64,000 nucleotides of DNA from the NCBI RefSeq assembly GCF_000165425.1, contig NW_001798980.1, positions 63,178 through 127,177 on the forward strand, in the 5' to 3' direction. Numbering within the stretch: position 1 is the stretch's first letter; every line of letters begins with the position of its first letter. Below are positions 46,669 through 58,216 of the stretch, in pieces. Source of the DNA: Paramecium tetraurelia. Lineage: Eukaryota > Ciliophora > Oligohymenophorea > Peniculida > Parameciidae. Made by a program: the position numbers and the translations under genes. Under the pieces are notes generated by a model, which searched no databases, was not told the DNA's origin, and saw nothing but the letters and a program-made list of their open reading frames with translations.

Positions 46669-47491
46669 ATGAATTATCAAAGCTATAATAATTGTGCTGG
46701 ATATATTTCATCTCCTGAACTCCCTTGGTCATAGAGGAAATAAGGCTCAGAGGGTGAATTTGAACCACAAGACGAATAAATATTAGAAGAAACCAATTCT
46801 AAATTTTAAAGTAAATTCTCTTTTGAGGAACAACCTATCATACTGATCTCCCAGGGCTTAAATCCTAGTGCCTCTCAAAACTCTATAAACGATGAAGTGC
46901 AACCGTAAATGATGTAAATCGAAATCCTCAGTCCCTCTAAATTATTAAGAACTAGCAAAGAAATTAAGAGCACTTGCTCAATTGATAGCAAGCCTTAAAC
47001 AACTTCAATACAAGAAGAGTTGATTGTGAATTCAAGGACTAGAAGGAAAACAAGCAAAGCTAACTATAATGTAAATAATTCAGTTTAATTAATCCAAGGT
47101 TGATGAGTCTCCTACTCTGGACTCAGAAATTAAACCTTGTCATTGTTCTAAAACTAACTGTTTACAATTATACTGTTCCTGCTTTCACAATAGAAGATAA
47201 TGTACTTAAGAATGCAAATGCTGTGATTGTTATAATGATGGACAACATACAGATGAAGTTCTTAAGGCAGTTGAACAAATCAAAATCAAGGAATAAAGGG
47301 CCTCGCATCACGATCTTGATTCTTTTGACACTAGATAAGTGTGGGGATGCAAATGCAAAAAGACTAAATGTGTTAAAGGATATTGCGAATGCTTTATTAG
47401 AAATAAAAAATGCAGTTCCCACTGCCATTGTTCAGATTGCCAAAATAAAAAATAAAAAACATATCAACACAAGAAAATTAAAAAAATATGA
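46669..47491 (+). CDS. Tesmin/LIN54-type CXC-domain DNA-binding protein
   Basis: Two cysteine-rich CXC (CRC) motifs separated by a linker: PCHCSKTNCLQLYCSCFHNR with QCTQECKCCDCYND, then WGCKCKKTKCVKGYCECFIR with CSSHCHCSDCQN. The spacing is that of tesmin/TSO1/LIN54, which bind TTYGAA (CHR) elements as the DNA-reading part of MuvB. The N-terminal 145 residues are Ser/Glu/Gln-rich; a 28-nt intron (47072-47099) sits just before the first CXC. About 264 residues, shorter than animal LIN54 (which has more N-terminus), so plant-TSO1-like or MuvB membership is not settled. It starts 13 bp after the stop of the PB1-ZZ gene. Confidence 0.92.
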
Positions 47492-47796
47492 TTTATTATA
47501 TGAATAATTATCTTTCTCAAGATTTATTAAATAATGGTAGAACATTTTATAAAATGGTATTTATTGCTGAATATTAATAAAATTATATAAAATGCATTAT
47601 AAGAGAAGATCTTAATTAATAATGCTGAAAATTAGATAACGGGCATCAATTAATTTAACTATATATCAATCCTATTATTATTAAAATATGTAATTAGTAA
47701 AGATTTGAGAGAAGGTATTAAAAGAAGTATATACAAATGAATCCATTTATCAAAAGTAATTGGTTTATTGGATTCTAAATTAATATAGTTATAGTA
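47492..47796. other. AT-rich spacer between converging genes
   Basis: About 305 bp between the ends of the CXC and kinase genes. No supported feature. Confidence 0.5.
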
Positions 47797-49461
47797 TCAA
47801 TAATCCCAGTCATGTATAAAATTGTGCCTCTCTGAATTTTAAGCTTGTTCTGAGAATGTCAATTTCAAATCCAAATCACAGTTTTCAGTCCTCAAACTAG
47901 CTTTAGGGACTGGTTACTTTCTCTGTATTACTTACTACCAATTCACATTCTTAAACCAAGGGTGGTTTTTGAGTTCTTCTGCATCCTCTTTAGATCCTAA
48001 TCTTTTTGATTAGTTCTTCTCCAAAAGTCTCATTAAGAGATCCCATAAGTCATCACTAATATTCTATGGCCTTGGTGGATCAGTGTTCTTAATATTTTTG
48101 TACATAGTATTTCTATCTCTCTCATAGAATGGAGGTTTGCCATGAACCAATTCATAAATAAATACTCCAAATAAGTACCAGTCTAATGGATACCCATGAC
48201 CACTTTTATCTAACATTTCTGGTGCTAAGTAAGCATAACTTCCACAAAAACTAGTGGCTCTTTGAGCATTCAATTCTTTTGATAATCCAAAGTCCGTCAA
48301 CAAAGCATGACCATCTTTATCAATAACAACATTTGAAGGCTTTAGATCTCTATAAACAATGCAATTTTAGTGTAATGTTTCCAAGGCCAATAGTATTTCA
48401 CATGCATAAGCCTTCGCAGCTTTTTCAGGTAGTTTGCCTCTCTCATTCATTAATTATTCCAAATCTCCTCCTGGACAGTAATCCAAAATCATATAAAGTT
48501 TATTTTCAGTCTAAAATGCATGATGTAATTTAACTATAAATGGAGAGGTAACATAGGTTAATATTTTTCTCTCAGTTTAAATATATCTAACTATCCCTGC
48601 AGCTTATATTTTTTTTTTGAATAAAATCTTCATAGCATAATAATTAGTATTCCCTTTTCTTTAGACCAAATACACTTATCCGAAAGATCCTTTACCCAAT
48701 TAGCTTAGGACTGAGAAATCTTAGGGACCAACTTATTGAATTTCAACTCGACTAACCTTAACTTAACTTGCTTATGTGCTTTGTCGATCTGAGAGTTTTA
48801 GTAAATTTTTGATGTGATCATTCCTATTGTGTATTCCTCTGAAAGACTTTTTCTGATAATCTTGATAAAGTCCTCTTTTTTCAAATATCTCTAAAGTCTG
48901 TTAATCTAATCCCAAATCGTAAGCATTGAAATTAAAATGATTTCTAACATTGTAATCGGCTCCATTGTCCAATAAGAGCTCTATAATTTCTTTGTTGCCA
49001 TATTGAGACGCAAGGTGCAAGGGAGAATTGTATTAATAATCGAATAAATTCACAGTGGCGCCATGTTAGAGGAATAATTTGCAGATTTATAAATACCCTT
49101 TCAGAGCTGCGATGTGCAATGGGGTTCTTTATTATACATTAGTTATGTCTGGTTTAGCTTGATGTTCTAGCAATATTCTACATGAATCAAAATGACCTTC
49201 CATAGCTGCATAGTGGAGACATGACCATTACTCTTCCAATTTCATATTGATATCAATCGGTAAATGGTATTTTGGTGATAGTAGAATTTGTAACTATTCG
49301 ACATCATTTTCTTATGCAGCAGTACATAATAATTTATGAGTTTCGAAAAGTTGCTGCCAATAGAGTTCCCAATGTTAAGTTTTATTGAGTTTGATACTAG
49401 AAGATTTGACTTCATAAAGAATAGATCCTTCATCTAAGTCTTTTATAGTAATCTGATCCAT
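47797..49461 (-). CDS. Ankyrin-repeat AGC-type protein kinase
   Basis: One exon, 554 codons. N-terminal half: ankyrin repeats (WSCLHYAAMEGHFDSCRILL, TPLHIAALKGYLQICKLFL, SPLHLASQYGNKEIIELLLD). C-terminal half: a complete kinase domain with LGKGSFGQVYLV, AMKILFKK (catalytic Lys), CIVYRDLKPSNVVI, LLTDFGLSKE, TSFCGSYAYLAPEML and LDWYLFGVFIYELVHGKPPF. WFKNVNW and the following segment match the AGC C-tail. All catalytic residues are present, so an active Ser/Thr kinase is expected. Fusion of ankyrins to an AGC kinase is unusual outside protists. Activation-loop Ser/Thr (SFCGSY) suggests PDK1-type phosphorylation. Confidence 0.94.
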
Positions 49462-49493
49462 TATTAGATCCAAAATTTTTATTAAAAAAATTA

Positions 49494-50076
49494 ATGGAAC
49501 CACGGCCAATGATTAGTTTTATGAAGTAGAAATACCTCATAAACGAAAGGGATATACCACAAGATTCCTTTGCAACAAGTATTGACTAGTATTTCAAGCG
49601 AACTAAAAAACGAATTTATGGCTTCACCTTGACGAGTATATCAATGGAATTCTAATTAAATAGGTCTCTTTTTTTTGATTTTACTCATTCCATCCATAGT
49701 CTTGCAGCAGGAGTCTTAAGAAGTAGTCGTTTTTCCTGAGAAGGGGGGATCATTCACTGTGAAAGATTAACTTAATCCTCCAATAAGTTTGGAGATTATT
49801 TCGAGTGAATCCTATTTATTGTTGGATGTCCAACTTTTTATAGATGGCCATGAAATAGAATAATTTACAATCGATAAGAAAATGAACACTAATTCAACAC
49901 ACAAAATTGCTAGCAATAAATCCTTTAAAATTAGTAAAAATTTAATGATGGTAGCAGTTAGATTAATTTCATAGTTTAGCTATGTGCCCAGATCGTATTT
50001 AATTATTTAAACAATAATGGTCGTTCTCTCCTTATTGTATCTAATTTAAGAAATTTTGAGAAAACCAAAAATTTGA
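49494..50076 (+). CDS. Membrane protein with two spans, unknown
   Basis: Starts MEPRPMISFMKQKYLINERD, is basic for 55 residues, then has a span (LFFLILLIPSIVLQ), a 90-residue beta-like extracytosolic domain (EKGGSFTVKDQLNPPISLEI, YLLLDVQLFIDGHEIEQFTI), and a second span (YLIIQTIMVVLSLLYLIQEI) near the C-terminus. One intron of 28 nt (about 49632-49659) inside the span junction. No family recognised. Its start is 32 bp from the start of the divergent kinase gene. Confidence 0.7.
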
Positions 50077-50116
50077 TTATATTTCTGTTTAATATGTACT
50101 TACTATAAAACAAATT

Positions 50117-51536
50117 TCATTCCAACTTCTTTGACTTCCCATCCTTGGATCTTCCATCCTTCTGACCATATTAGGTGATGTTGAAGAAGAAGAAAATCAC
50201 CAAAATTACAATATGAGGAATCCAATAAAAACTACTGTGCAACTCTACTGCCTTCTCCCATTGTAATACACGAACAGCCGTTGCGAAATGATCAAATGTC
50301 AATATACCAAACACCCAAGCCAAGAGATGTCTTACTGGTTGTGGGATACTAAAGGATAGTAATATAAATTTACAAATAAAATCTTCTCTGAGCCTTGTAA
50401 AAATACTTGTATACTTACCCTGTGATGGCCCAAAAGATAAAGAATAAATAGTAACTTAGATAAAATCCATGCCTATTAATATCAATTGCACATGTTACCA
50501 AAGACTACTAATCATGAAGACAAGGTAGAATGTCAAACTGCCAAATCTCTTTTAAAGACGATCGTAGAAACAATATTTCAACCAATTTTGAATATTGCAA
50601 TTCCACTTCTATGTTTTGATGACCACATTCTTCTCTAATTCAAAAGAGTAATCAAATACAACCCATAGATCATTTTTCTCTATAAATTCATTTACTTGTT
50701 TTTACTTGTCTTATCATTGTAAGTCAATCCCATAGCATCCATTCCTGCTTGTGTGAAGTAGAAAGCAGCAATATAAGTGAATCTAGCACAGGGAGTGATA
50801 AGGAAGGTCATCGCAAATTTAAACCATAAACTGTATTGAGTTCTCCACTCTTCCGAATAGTACCAATCAGTATCTAAATGAGGCCTTATTAGCAATTCTG
50901 CCATACTCACTGCTAAGGCCTTAAGGAATGAAATCAAAGCAAACTTAGGAGAATAATGAGTATAATCTGTCCTTCTCTCTATGAGACTCACAAATGCATA
51001 GTAGGGAATTGGTGCCACAACTAGATTGGGAAACATGAAAATGTATGACAAATACATCATAAAAGATGTTTTACCTTATACCTTTCCATCCTACTTGTCA
51101 CAAGCATAAAATATGTATCTTGCTGTCAACAACATTTGAATTGCATTATAGTCCATTCTCCAACTCAAGTACTGATAGATGAGTCGATAGATGTGCACAA
51201 AGGAGAGAATTGCAAATGCAACGATGGACACCGGCAATGCACATTTTTTAAAGATTTATGCAATAAAATAAACTGCTATTGTCCATCCTAACATAAGAGG
51301 AAACCACTCTTTGCACACTATTACTGAAAAGAACATTCCCAAGAAAAGGTTGAAATAAAGTCTTCCCGTTGGACTCTTGATGTAATGGAACACAAATCCA
51401 AGGGGAGTACAAATTATCTATAATTATAGCTATTTATTACCATATAGAGAAGAATCACGAAAAGATCAATCTCGAAGTTGATGAAATTGATCTTTTGCAA
51501 TTGCTCTTCCAATATATTGACAAATTGGATGATCAT
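50117..51536 (-). CDS. MBOAT-family O-acyltransferase, LPLAT-like
   Basis: A membrane-bound O-acyltransferase; by motifs nearest to lysophospholipid acyltransferases, which re-acylate phospholipids in the ER. About ten hydrophobic segments. The diagnostic parts are CNIQNWLKYCFYDRL (conserved Asn) and the active-site His in INRHGFYLSYYLFFIFW, where most relatives have WHG. FPNLVVAPIPYYAFVSLI and PCARFTYIAAFYFTQAGMDA fit the family. Start taken at ATG 51536 because an in-frame TGA lies upstream; the end is TGA at 50117-50119 after a Lys-rich tail (KDGRSKDGKSKKLE), a typical ER-retrieval composition. Several introns, one at about 51417-51439. Confidence 0.9.
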
Positions 51537-53140
51537 AAATAAATCAAAAAATTAATTAATATGTCATTTTTAATATCCTGATAAGTGTGTAACAGATACT
51601 ACTGCCCAAGTTAATACTACACGCCAAACTGAATTCATTTTTGATGAAAATAGTGCTACTTGTAAATAAGTTATATGAATTGAATTAATGAATTTTGTCC
51701 ATATTCTATATAATAAGTAGCATTATTGATAAAATGCTAATTATTGGCTAAAATAAATGGTTTAAGTATGATAAAGAGGAAAAGAAAATTTGGAAACATT
51801 ATCAATTCTGAATGAGAAGCAAGAGAATTTTCGGTAAAGTTTGTTTATGATAATTTAAGCAAATTAAAAATTAGTCAATTTTATATTTCCAATTTGCATT
51901 TTTAATAATATATTATTAATATAATAATTTATATCTACAATCACTCTAATCAACTTGTAAGTAGTTATTTGAAATTTAAATCTATAATTGATTAACCTCA
52001 ATTTTCGTAGATCATTCATATTGAAAATCTATTTTTAAAGAAAATTAAAACTGTATATATCTTTTAATCATACCATTTTCTTGATTTATTCAGATTAATA
52101 TTCTTATTGTGAATCTATATTACCTCTAATTTTTTGCTTTTTCTAAATAGAATTGTATTTAAGTTTAAGGCTTGAATGATGGGAACTAAGATGCTTTATT
52201 AATCTACTATTTTTTTTGCATTTTAATTAAAGTAATTCTATCCACTTTATTAAGATATTTTAATTTTCTTTGAATATTAGGTTTAATTCATTTCTCACTT
52301 TGATTACAGAAGTGAGTCGGAATCATATGCAATATTTTAAATATCAATTCTTTTAAAATTAGTAAGATCATAATTAACTTTTAAATCTTGACCAAGGTCT
52401 TTGAAAGTTTTTAGAAATCTAATCTATGAATAGATATATAAATGGCACTAAGTATTCAGATGTTAAAATTAAACTTCAGATCTATATTCTATGATTAGTG
52501 AAAAATTCTTCTATGTACATCTTTAGCTCAATATACAATTTATTTGAATACTTCTTACTTGAAAAGGTGTTTAAATTGTAACTACCCCAAGAATTCAATT
52601 AAAAGATTCTTGTTTTACTTTTGAAAAAGTATTAGTCATTTTATTGGTTCAATCATTGTTTTGAAATCACCACAATATCTTTCTCTTCAGAGTTTCAAAA
52701 ATTACAAAAAATTTGTCAAAAAACAATTATAAGTAAGTTCTGAGCTAAAGAAATAATCAAACAGAGGAAAAGTTACGGGTTTTTAAATTAGAATTCTGTC
52801 TCAATTTAAAGAATAGAGTTAATAATAAAGAACTATCTCAGAATTTGTATAAGAGAATAAATCAGGATATCAAATTTAGTAATAAATATAATAGGATCCT
52901 TAAAGTTCGAAATCACTCTATATAAGATTTGCCTTATGAAAATACAAAGGAAGTTTAATGATATACTTTAATGTTTATATTCTTAGGCGTATTTAAAGTC
53001 TTATAAAGTTGATTGTGGAATATTTATAATTTTATAATTAATCATTAAGTTTGTAGAGTGCCTTTGACGTGAGTAATTCTTTTGAACTGTTTTTGATTTT
53101 GGACTTTGATTTTGTTATAGTTTTCTTCTCTGAGTGATTT
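51537..53140. other. Long gene-poor tract
   Basis: About 1.6 kb, the longest stretch here without a convincing intact gene. Very AT-rich; holds a broken BTB-like gene (separate entry) and an upstream short ORF on the minus strand at 51560-51638 (MNSVWRVVLTWAV) that may be a 5' leader of the MBOAT gene. Confidence 0.5.
52416..52760 (+). pseudogene. Broken BTB-domain-like host gene
   Basis: Segments in two plus-strand frames together resemble a BTB/POZ start: GTKYSDVKIK near 52440, then SEKFFYVHLQ near 52500 in another frame, then FEYFLLEKVFKLQLPQEFNQ and KILVLLLKKYQSFYWFNHCF back in the first. The order (SDVxI, FxVHK-like, FxxxLxLPxE) is that of BTB domains, but frames change without intron borders and TGAs interrupt, so it looks like a decayed ordinary gene. 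It may also be a poorly understood live gene. Bounds are approximate. Confidence 0.4.
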
Positions 53141-53577
53141 GGTTGACCAGCGAACGGGTGCTTCACAATAGATTTAGGTATTTATTTACATGAATTTTGC
53201 TTATTTTCTGTGTTCAATTTCATACAATTTTTTAGAGAGAATGAGATTAGATTCAATGATGCGAGAGAGTATTTACTTTTATTTGAAATATTAACTATTT
53301 TTGACCTTTCTGTTGGCATCCCTTTCTAGATAAATGATGTCAGAAATTACGTCTCTGGAGTTGGAGTTCGACTTCATTTGGGAATTTGTAATTGCGATGC
53401 TCTATATTATCTACTGTCTGTTTATGTTTTGCATATAGTATTTGCCATTACTGAGACTGGAATTTATTATTATTCATTTAATATTTAGGTTTTAGTATAT
53501 ATGAATTGTTGTTGAAAGGGCGAAGGAATGGTTATAGATCCTGGCCCTTAGAATATAACAATTAAATATTATAATTA
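53141..53577 (+). CDS. Probable 3' part of an unresolved membrane-protein gene
   Basis: A plus-strand frame is open over about 120 codons (LGIYLHEFCLFSVFNFIQFF, AREYLLLFEILTIFDLSVGI, ALYYLLSVYVLHIVFAITET) with alternating hydrophobic segments. A possible 30-nt intron near 53508 would let it end just upstream of the carboxypeptidase start. I could not find a secure start: TGA codons near 53135 and 53142 separate it from an upstream open part (about 53067-53130). Start, end and introns are therefore uncertain. Confidence 0.35.
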
Positions 53578-56054
53578 ATGAATTCCAACAATAATAATAA
53601 CAATGACAGTTCAAGCGAGGACGATATGTAGGTGTATGAAACGCTTACGAAATTGCCTCCTGCAAACGAATTATTGCCTAGGAAATTGACAATTGATATT
53701 GATGTAAAATCATTGTACCCTCTCAAGTGAATAATAATATTAATACATATAGATCATTGCCATAATTTTGTAAAACTTATGTCCCTTTTTTAGAAGAATC
53801 CACACATCGCAATTGTGCAATTTCTGAAACTCCTGTTGGCGATGACAATAGAACTCTCCTTGATTATTATGATGAAAATAAACAAAATCTTGTATTTAAG
53901 CGATTTGATCAGTTGGATTTAGGAAAAAGGACTAGCAATGACAGAACTTATTTTGCCACTCTAATTGCTAATTTTAAAAAGTATTTACTATGCTTAACAA
54001 AGGACACAGCCAAGAGTCTTCTTTAGAGGAGAAGCACTTTTTGATTAAAAATTAACATCCTGCGCTTCTGATTAAATACAATTCGATTCAAATTTTGAAT
54101 CGGGCAACCTCTTTTGCGCCTTTAAGAAATCAGAAAACGTGTATGATTTGATCATTTAAAATGATATTAATACAAGGGGAAACACTTAATGGTTCTTTTT
54201 TAGTGTAACTGGAGCTAAGGCAGGATAGACCATATAATTTAATTTGCTCAATCATGTATAAGATCGTTTTTCATAACAATCTAGTTGAAAAATGGCAGTC
54301 TTTTTAATGAGGGATTGCAACCAGCTGTCTATTCTATTAAGGATAACCAACTAAGTGGAACTGAATGGTGTAGAGATGGATTCAACATTAGCTATTTTAA
54401 AAGTCAATTTATGAAGGAATACCCACTTTCACTGAAGAAAAAGTACTATCAATTGAGATTTCATTACACCTTCAAGCACAATGATGACAAGGTCTTCTTT
54501 GCTCACTCCTATCCATACACATACACAAATTTATTGGAATACTTAAATACACAGTTAGACGATCAAGAAAGAAATCAGTACACTATATTTCTATAAATAG
54601 ACATCTATCACGTAAAGTTCTATGTACAACACTCGGAGGGAATACTTGTGAAGTGCTGACCATTACTTCAAATTCACTTTAGCGTAGAGCCTATAGAAAA
54701 GGTGTAGTATTTCTAGCTAGATAACATCCTGGGGAACCTTAAGGCTCTTATGTAATGCAAGGAATCATCGACTTTCTAACATCTAATAACCCTTAGGCTG
54801 AGTATTTGAGATAGAACTGCATTTTTAAATTATTCCCAATGATGAACCCAGATGGAGTTATTAATGGAAACTATAGATGTGGTTTGGAGGGCAGCGATTT
54901 AAATCGAAGATGGAAGAAGCCAAATAAGTATTTACATCCCAGTGTCTATTATGCTAAAAAATATGTCAAAGGGTTTAGTAAGGAGAGATAAATCATTCTT
55001 GTCATTGATTTACATGGTCATTCAAGAAAGTAAGTTTAATATATATACCATATTAAGATAGTCCTCGTTTGTTTATGGATGTGCTTATTCTTCTTAAGTT
55101 AAAACTATCGAACGAGTGTTCGCTTTGTTGATGGCTAAATTAAATCCATTTATGGATTATCCCTCTTGTACTTTTAGGATTGAGAATTCCAAAGACAAAA
55201 CAGCCAGAATACAACTTTGGAGAGAATTAAAAATCAATTGGGTTTATACTTATGAATGCAGTTTTTATGGTCAACAGAAAAAACATTACTAGATCAAAGA
55301 TTATCTTAACTGTGGTGTTAGTATTTGCAATGCCCTATCATAAATTGTAAAAGATACATCAAAAGAATTCACCAATCAAGCCAATGTCCCTGATATCTAA
55401 TAATAAATACTAGAGGAATTAGGCAAGATGCCACAGACTGATGATTTAGATAATGGATCCGATTCCAGTTAATCTGAAGCTGAATTATCAGATGATGAAT
55501 TAGTTCAATTATTTTAACCCAAGACTTATTCAACTAAACAAAAAAACTACTTAAAGTAATAGGAATTCAATAGCAAAAAAAAACCTTTACCTGTTAATCC
55601 AAAATCTACATTAAACTCTTAAAAAGCATCCATTTTATAAGAATCCCCTTCTAAAAACTCAGAACAAAAGCCTCCCATGAGCAGTTAAAAACCCAAGAAT
55701 ACACTCTATAGAATCTAAGCTCCTTAACGGCTAAAATAGATTGAGTAGGCCAAACAACCAGATCCTCCTCTCATGGTTGATAAATCTGTATAGACAGATG
55801 ATTGGATGTACAGATAATGGCTCATTCAAATGGGAAAGATGAAGAAACAGTAAGAATTTCTGAGTGTTACTCCAACAAGAAATATATATAAATCTTCATC
55901 GCAATCAGTAACTAGATTTATCGTTAAGAATTCATCAACAAAAAACGATAGAGGCAGGATAGATTCAATTTCATTAGTATCTTCAGGGCTATAAAACAAA
56001 TTAAGTAAATATTAACTATCAAATAAGTTTCCTCTAGTCAATAGCGGTAAATGA
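53578..56054 (+). CDS. Cytosolic carboxypeptidase (CCP/AGBL, M14 family)
   Basis: CCPs remove glutamates from the tails of tubulin, acting on cilia and cortical microtubules. The N-domain preceding the protease is present ([63 protein letters not shown]). Zinc ligands: His and Glu in ARQHPGEPQGS, His in [10 protein letters not shown]. Substrate-site blocks [13 protein letters not shown] and SDLNRRW follow, and the catalytic Glu is in [10 protein letters not shown]. About five introns of 22-29 nt. After the catalytic part comes a 230-residue disordered tail, acidic then Lys/Ser/Gln-rich. Which CCP subtype (deglutamylase of chains or branch points) is not decidable by eye. Confidence 0.95.
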
Positions 56055-56675
56055 TGAGATACTCTGGCAGTAACTTTATGTCTTGATATTATATAATATT
56101 ATTTATTGATCTCACATCTTTATTGAATTCAAATTATAATAAAAACTAATTCGATTTTATCGAGTGTATTATTTCATATAATAATCTCTTTTAAAATTGA
56201 TATTGTTATTTCTGACAAATATTTATATATTTGTTGATGCGTTATATTTTATCTCATAACTACTTCTAATTATATAAACAAATGTAGATATCTTATTTAA
56301 TCTAAGCATTATCTTAAAGTATTTTGATATTTATTAATTCGTTCTTTATTGATATCATAAGGACTGATATTATCATGAATATTTAATTAAATTTAAAATT
56401 AGAAAAGGATAATTATTTTTATGGTTAATCACAAAAATAAAATATTATAGGTTCAACTTAATGATTTATCATTGCTACTTATATTATTTTCATTATATGT
56501 AAGACTTTTACAACAATCTAAGAGTAATGAAACAATAAATATGCTTAATTATTTATCTTTAAAGTTTGAATGGTAAATATTTCATTAATTTTTATCAAAA
56601 TTACATTGACACCCATTTTATATTCCCTAAAGATTTTTAATTTCAATATAAGGATTGGTTTAATAATTATTATAA
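56055..56675. other. AT-rich spacer
   Basis: About 620 bp between two plus-strand genes. Several minus- or plus-strand frames open for at most 30 codons; no support for a gene or RNA. Confidence 0.5.
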
Positions 56676-58095
56676 ATGTTGCATAAAGTAATTCTCAAAA
56701 CCAAAATTTACAGTTGTATCTTAATAACATTTTCAGGAATAATAGCCATGCTGGCTTGTGTATTAGCTGGTTAAGTGAGTGATTATGAAGTGAAAATTTA
56801 TGGAACTCTTTATGCAATAACAGCATTTATTTTTATGGCGATCAACATCTATGTATTCTATAGATTATAAACGATCAATCTGATCAATGCAGAGATCAAT
56901 AATTCTAATTGCTTTTCGTCATGGAATGTACTTTACAACTCAATTTTAAATAATTCAGATTTATGGTTTTCTAAATATGTGTTAAAATGCTTAGTCGTCA
57001 TATTATTCCATAGTACTCTTAGTTTCATAACAAGATTGAAATATCATAATGATACGTTTGAGTTCACATAAAGTATTTCATAATTAAACTAGATATATCA
57101 ATTTCAATTGTACTTTTTATAGTCATGTTTATTTTGGGATTCTTATTGCAATTTTACTTGGTGATGCAGCTGATATAAATGTTGGCTGATTTTAAGGATT
57201 ATTCAAAGGAAATAGTCTTCACTTTTCACATCAAGGAAACTTTGTAAGAGGAGAAACAGTATAAAAGTGGAATTACAATGATTGCAATGATCTTTATGCT
57301 TGGTTCTATTGCATATTATGCAATTAAATTGGCTTTGTATATATTGATAGCTAAGAACAATGAAGAAATTAATACTAAAGTGTTTTCGATTATAGTATCG
57401 ATTCTAAATGTAAGTTGCATAATATTATGTGCAAGTATATACCTACAACTTAAATCTATCTATCATCAAATCCCAGATATTTAAGATGTGACTATCTATA
57501 GTTATAACATCCCATGTTTCACAGGATGGTTTATTTTGGTAAGATCTCTAGTTTTTTCTAACAAATTTAGATTTTGGAGGAACATAACATTCATTTTGTT
57601 GTACATCCAAACTATTTATGGTCTGATCAAATTTCCTTTTTATAAGATATATGATGTTACAATAGAATAAATGTTCAGTCTTGAATCTTATCTATATTGT
57701 GATACAGCTATAATAGTAGCATTAATGTTTTGGTAGTTTATCGAATAGTTTGCCAGAGTCATTCACCAAGTTAAGAGGAAATATCTTGCATATTAATTTG
57801 AGGATCAGAGTGTATGTTAAAATATTTATTATAGCAAAATAACATTCTGCCAGTTTCAATAGATGTATAAACAGAGGAGTTAGGAAGAATTCAAAATTAG
57901 TCAATAATAGATAATTTAGTGGAGAATGCATAGCAAGATTATGGAGAATGTTGTTTTTGTTTGGATCAAATTTCAAAAGGCTAAAGAGTGCATAAATTAA
58001 AATGCCATGCTACTCACATTTTCCACTATTACTGTATGTCCAAATGGCTGGCTAATCATAATAATTGTCCTTTGTGCTAATACATTATAAACTGA
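56676..58095 (+). CDS. Multi-span membrane protein with C-terminal RING-H2
   Basis: About 455 residues. Six to eight hydrophobic segments, among them CILITFSGIIAMLACVLAGQ, LYAITAFIFMAINIYVFYRL, ISISIVLFIVMFILGFLLQF, MIAMIFMLGSIAYYAIKLAL and IIVALMFWQFIEQFARVI, then a cytoplasmic linker and a C3H2C3 RING: GECCFCLDQISKGQRVHKL, CHATHIFHYYCMSKWL and NCPLCQYIIN at the very end. Introns: 20 nt near 57072-57091 and 23 nt near 57811-57833, the latter just before the RING. Architecture is that of ER or endosomal membrane E3 ligases. Substrate unknown. Confidence 0.9.
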
Positions 58096-58216
58096 AATTG
58101 TTTATTTTGAATTTTATAAATTATATGCATAATTACTATTTAGAACATTAAATAAATAATATTATTAAGATGAGATAATTTAAATTGTGAATCTAATATT
58201 TCAGCATATTATCAGT

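Noticed and set aside
51560-51638. Upstream start for the MBOAT gene (MNSVWRVVLTWAV)
   Set aside because: An in-frame TGA without a usable acceptor separates it from the conserved part; ATG at 51536 was preferred.
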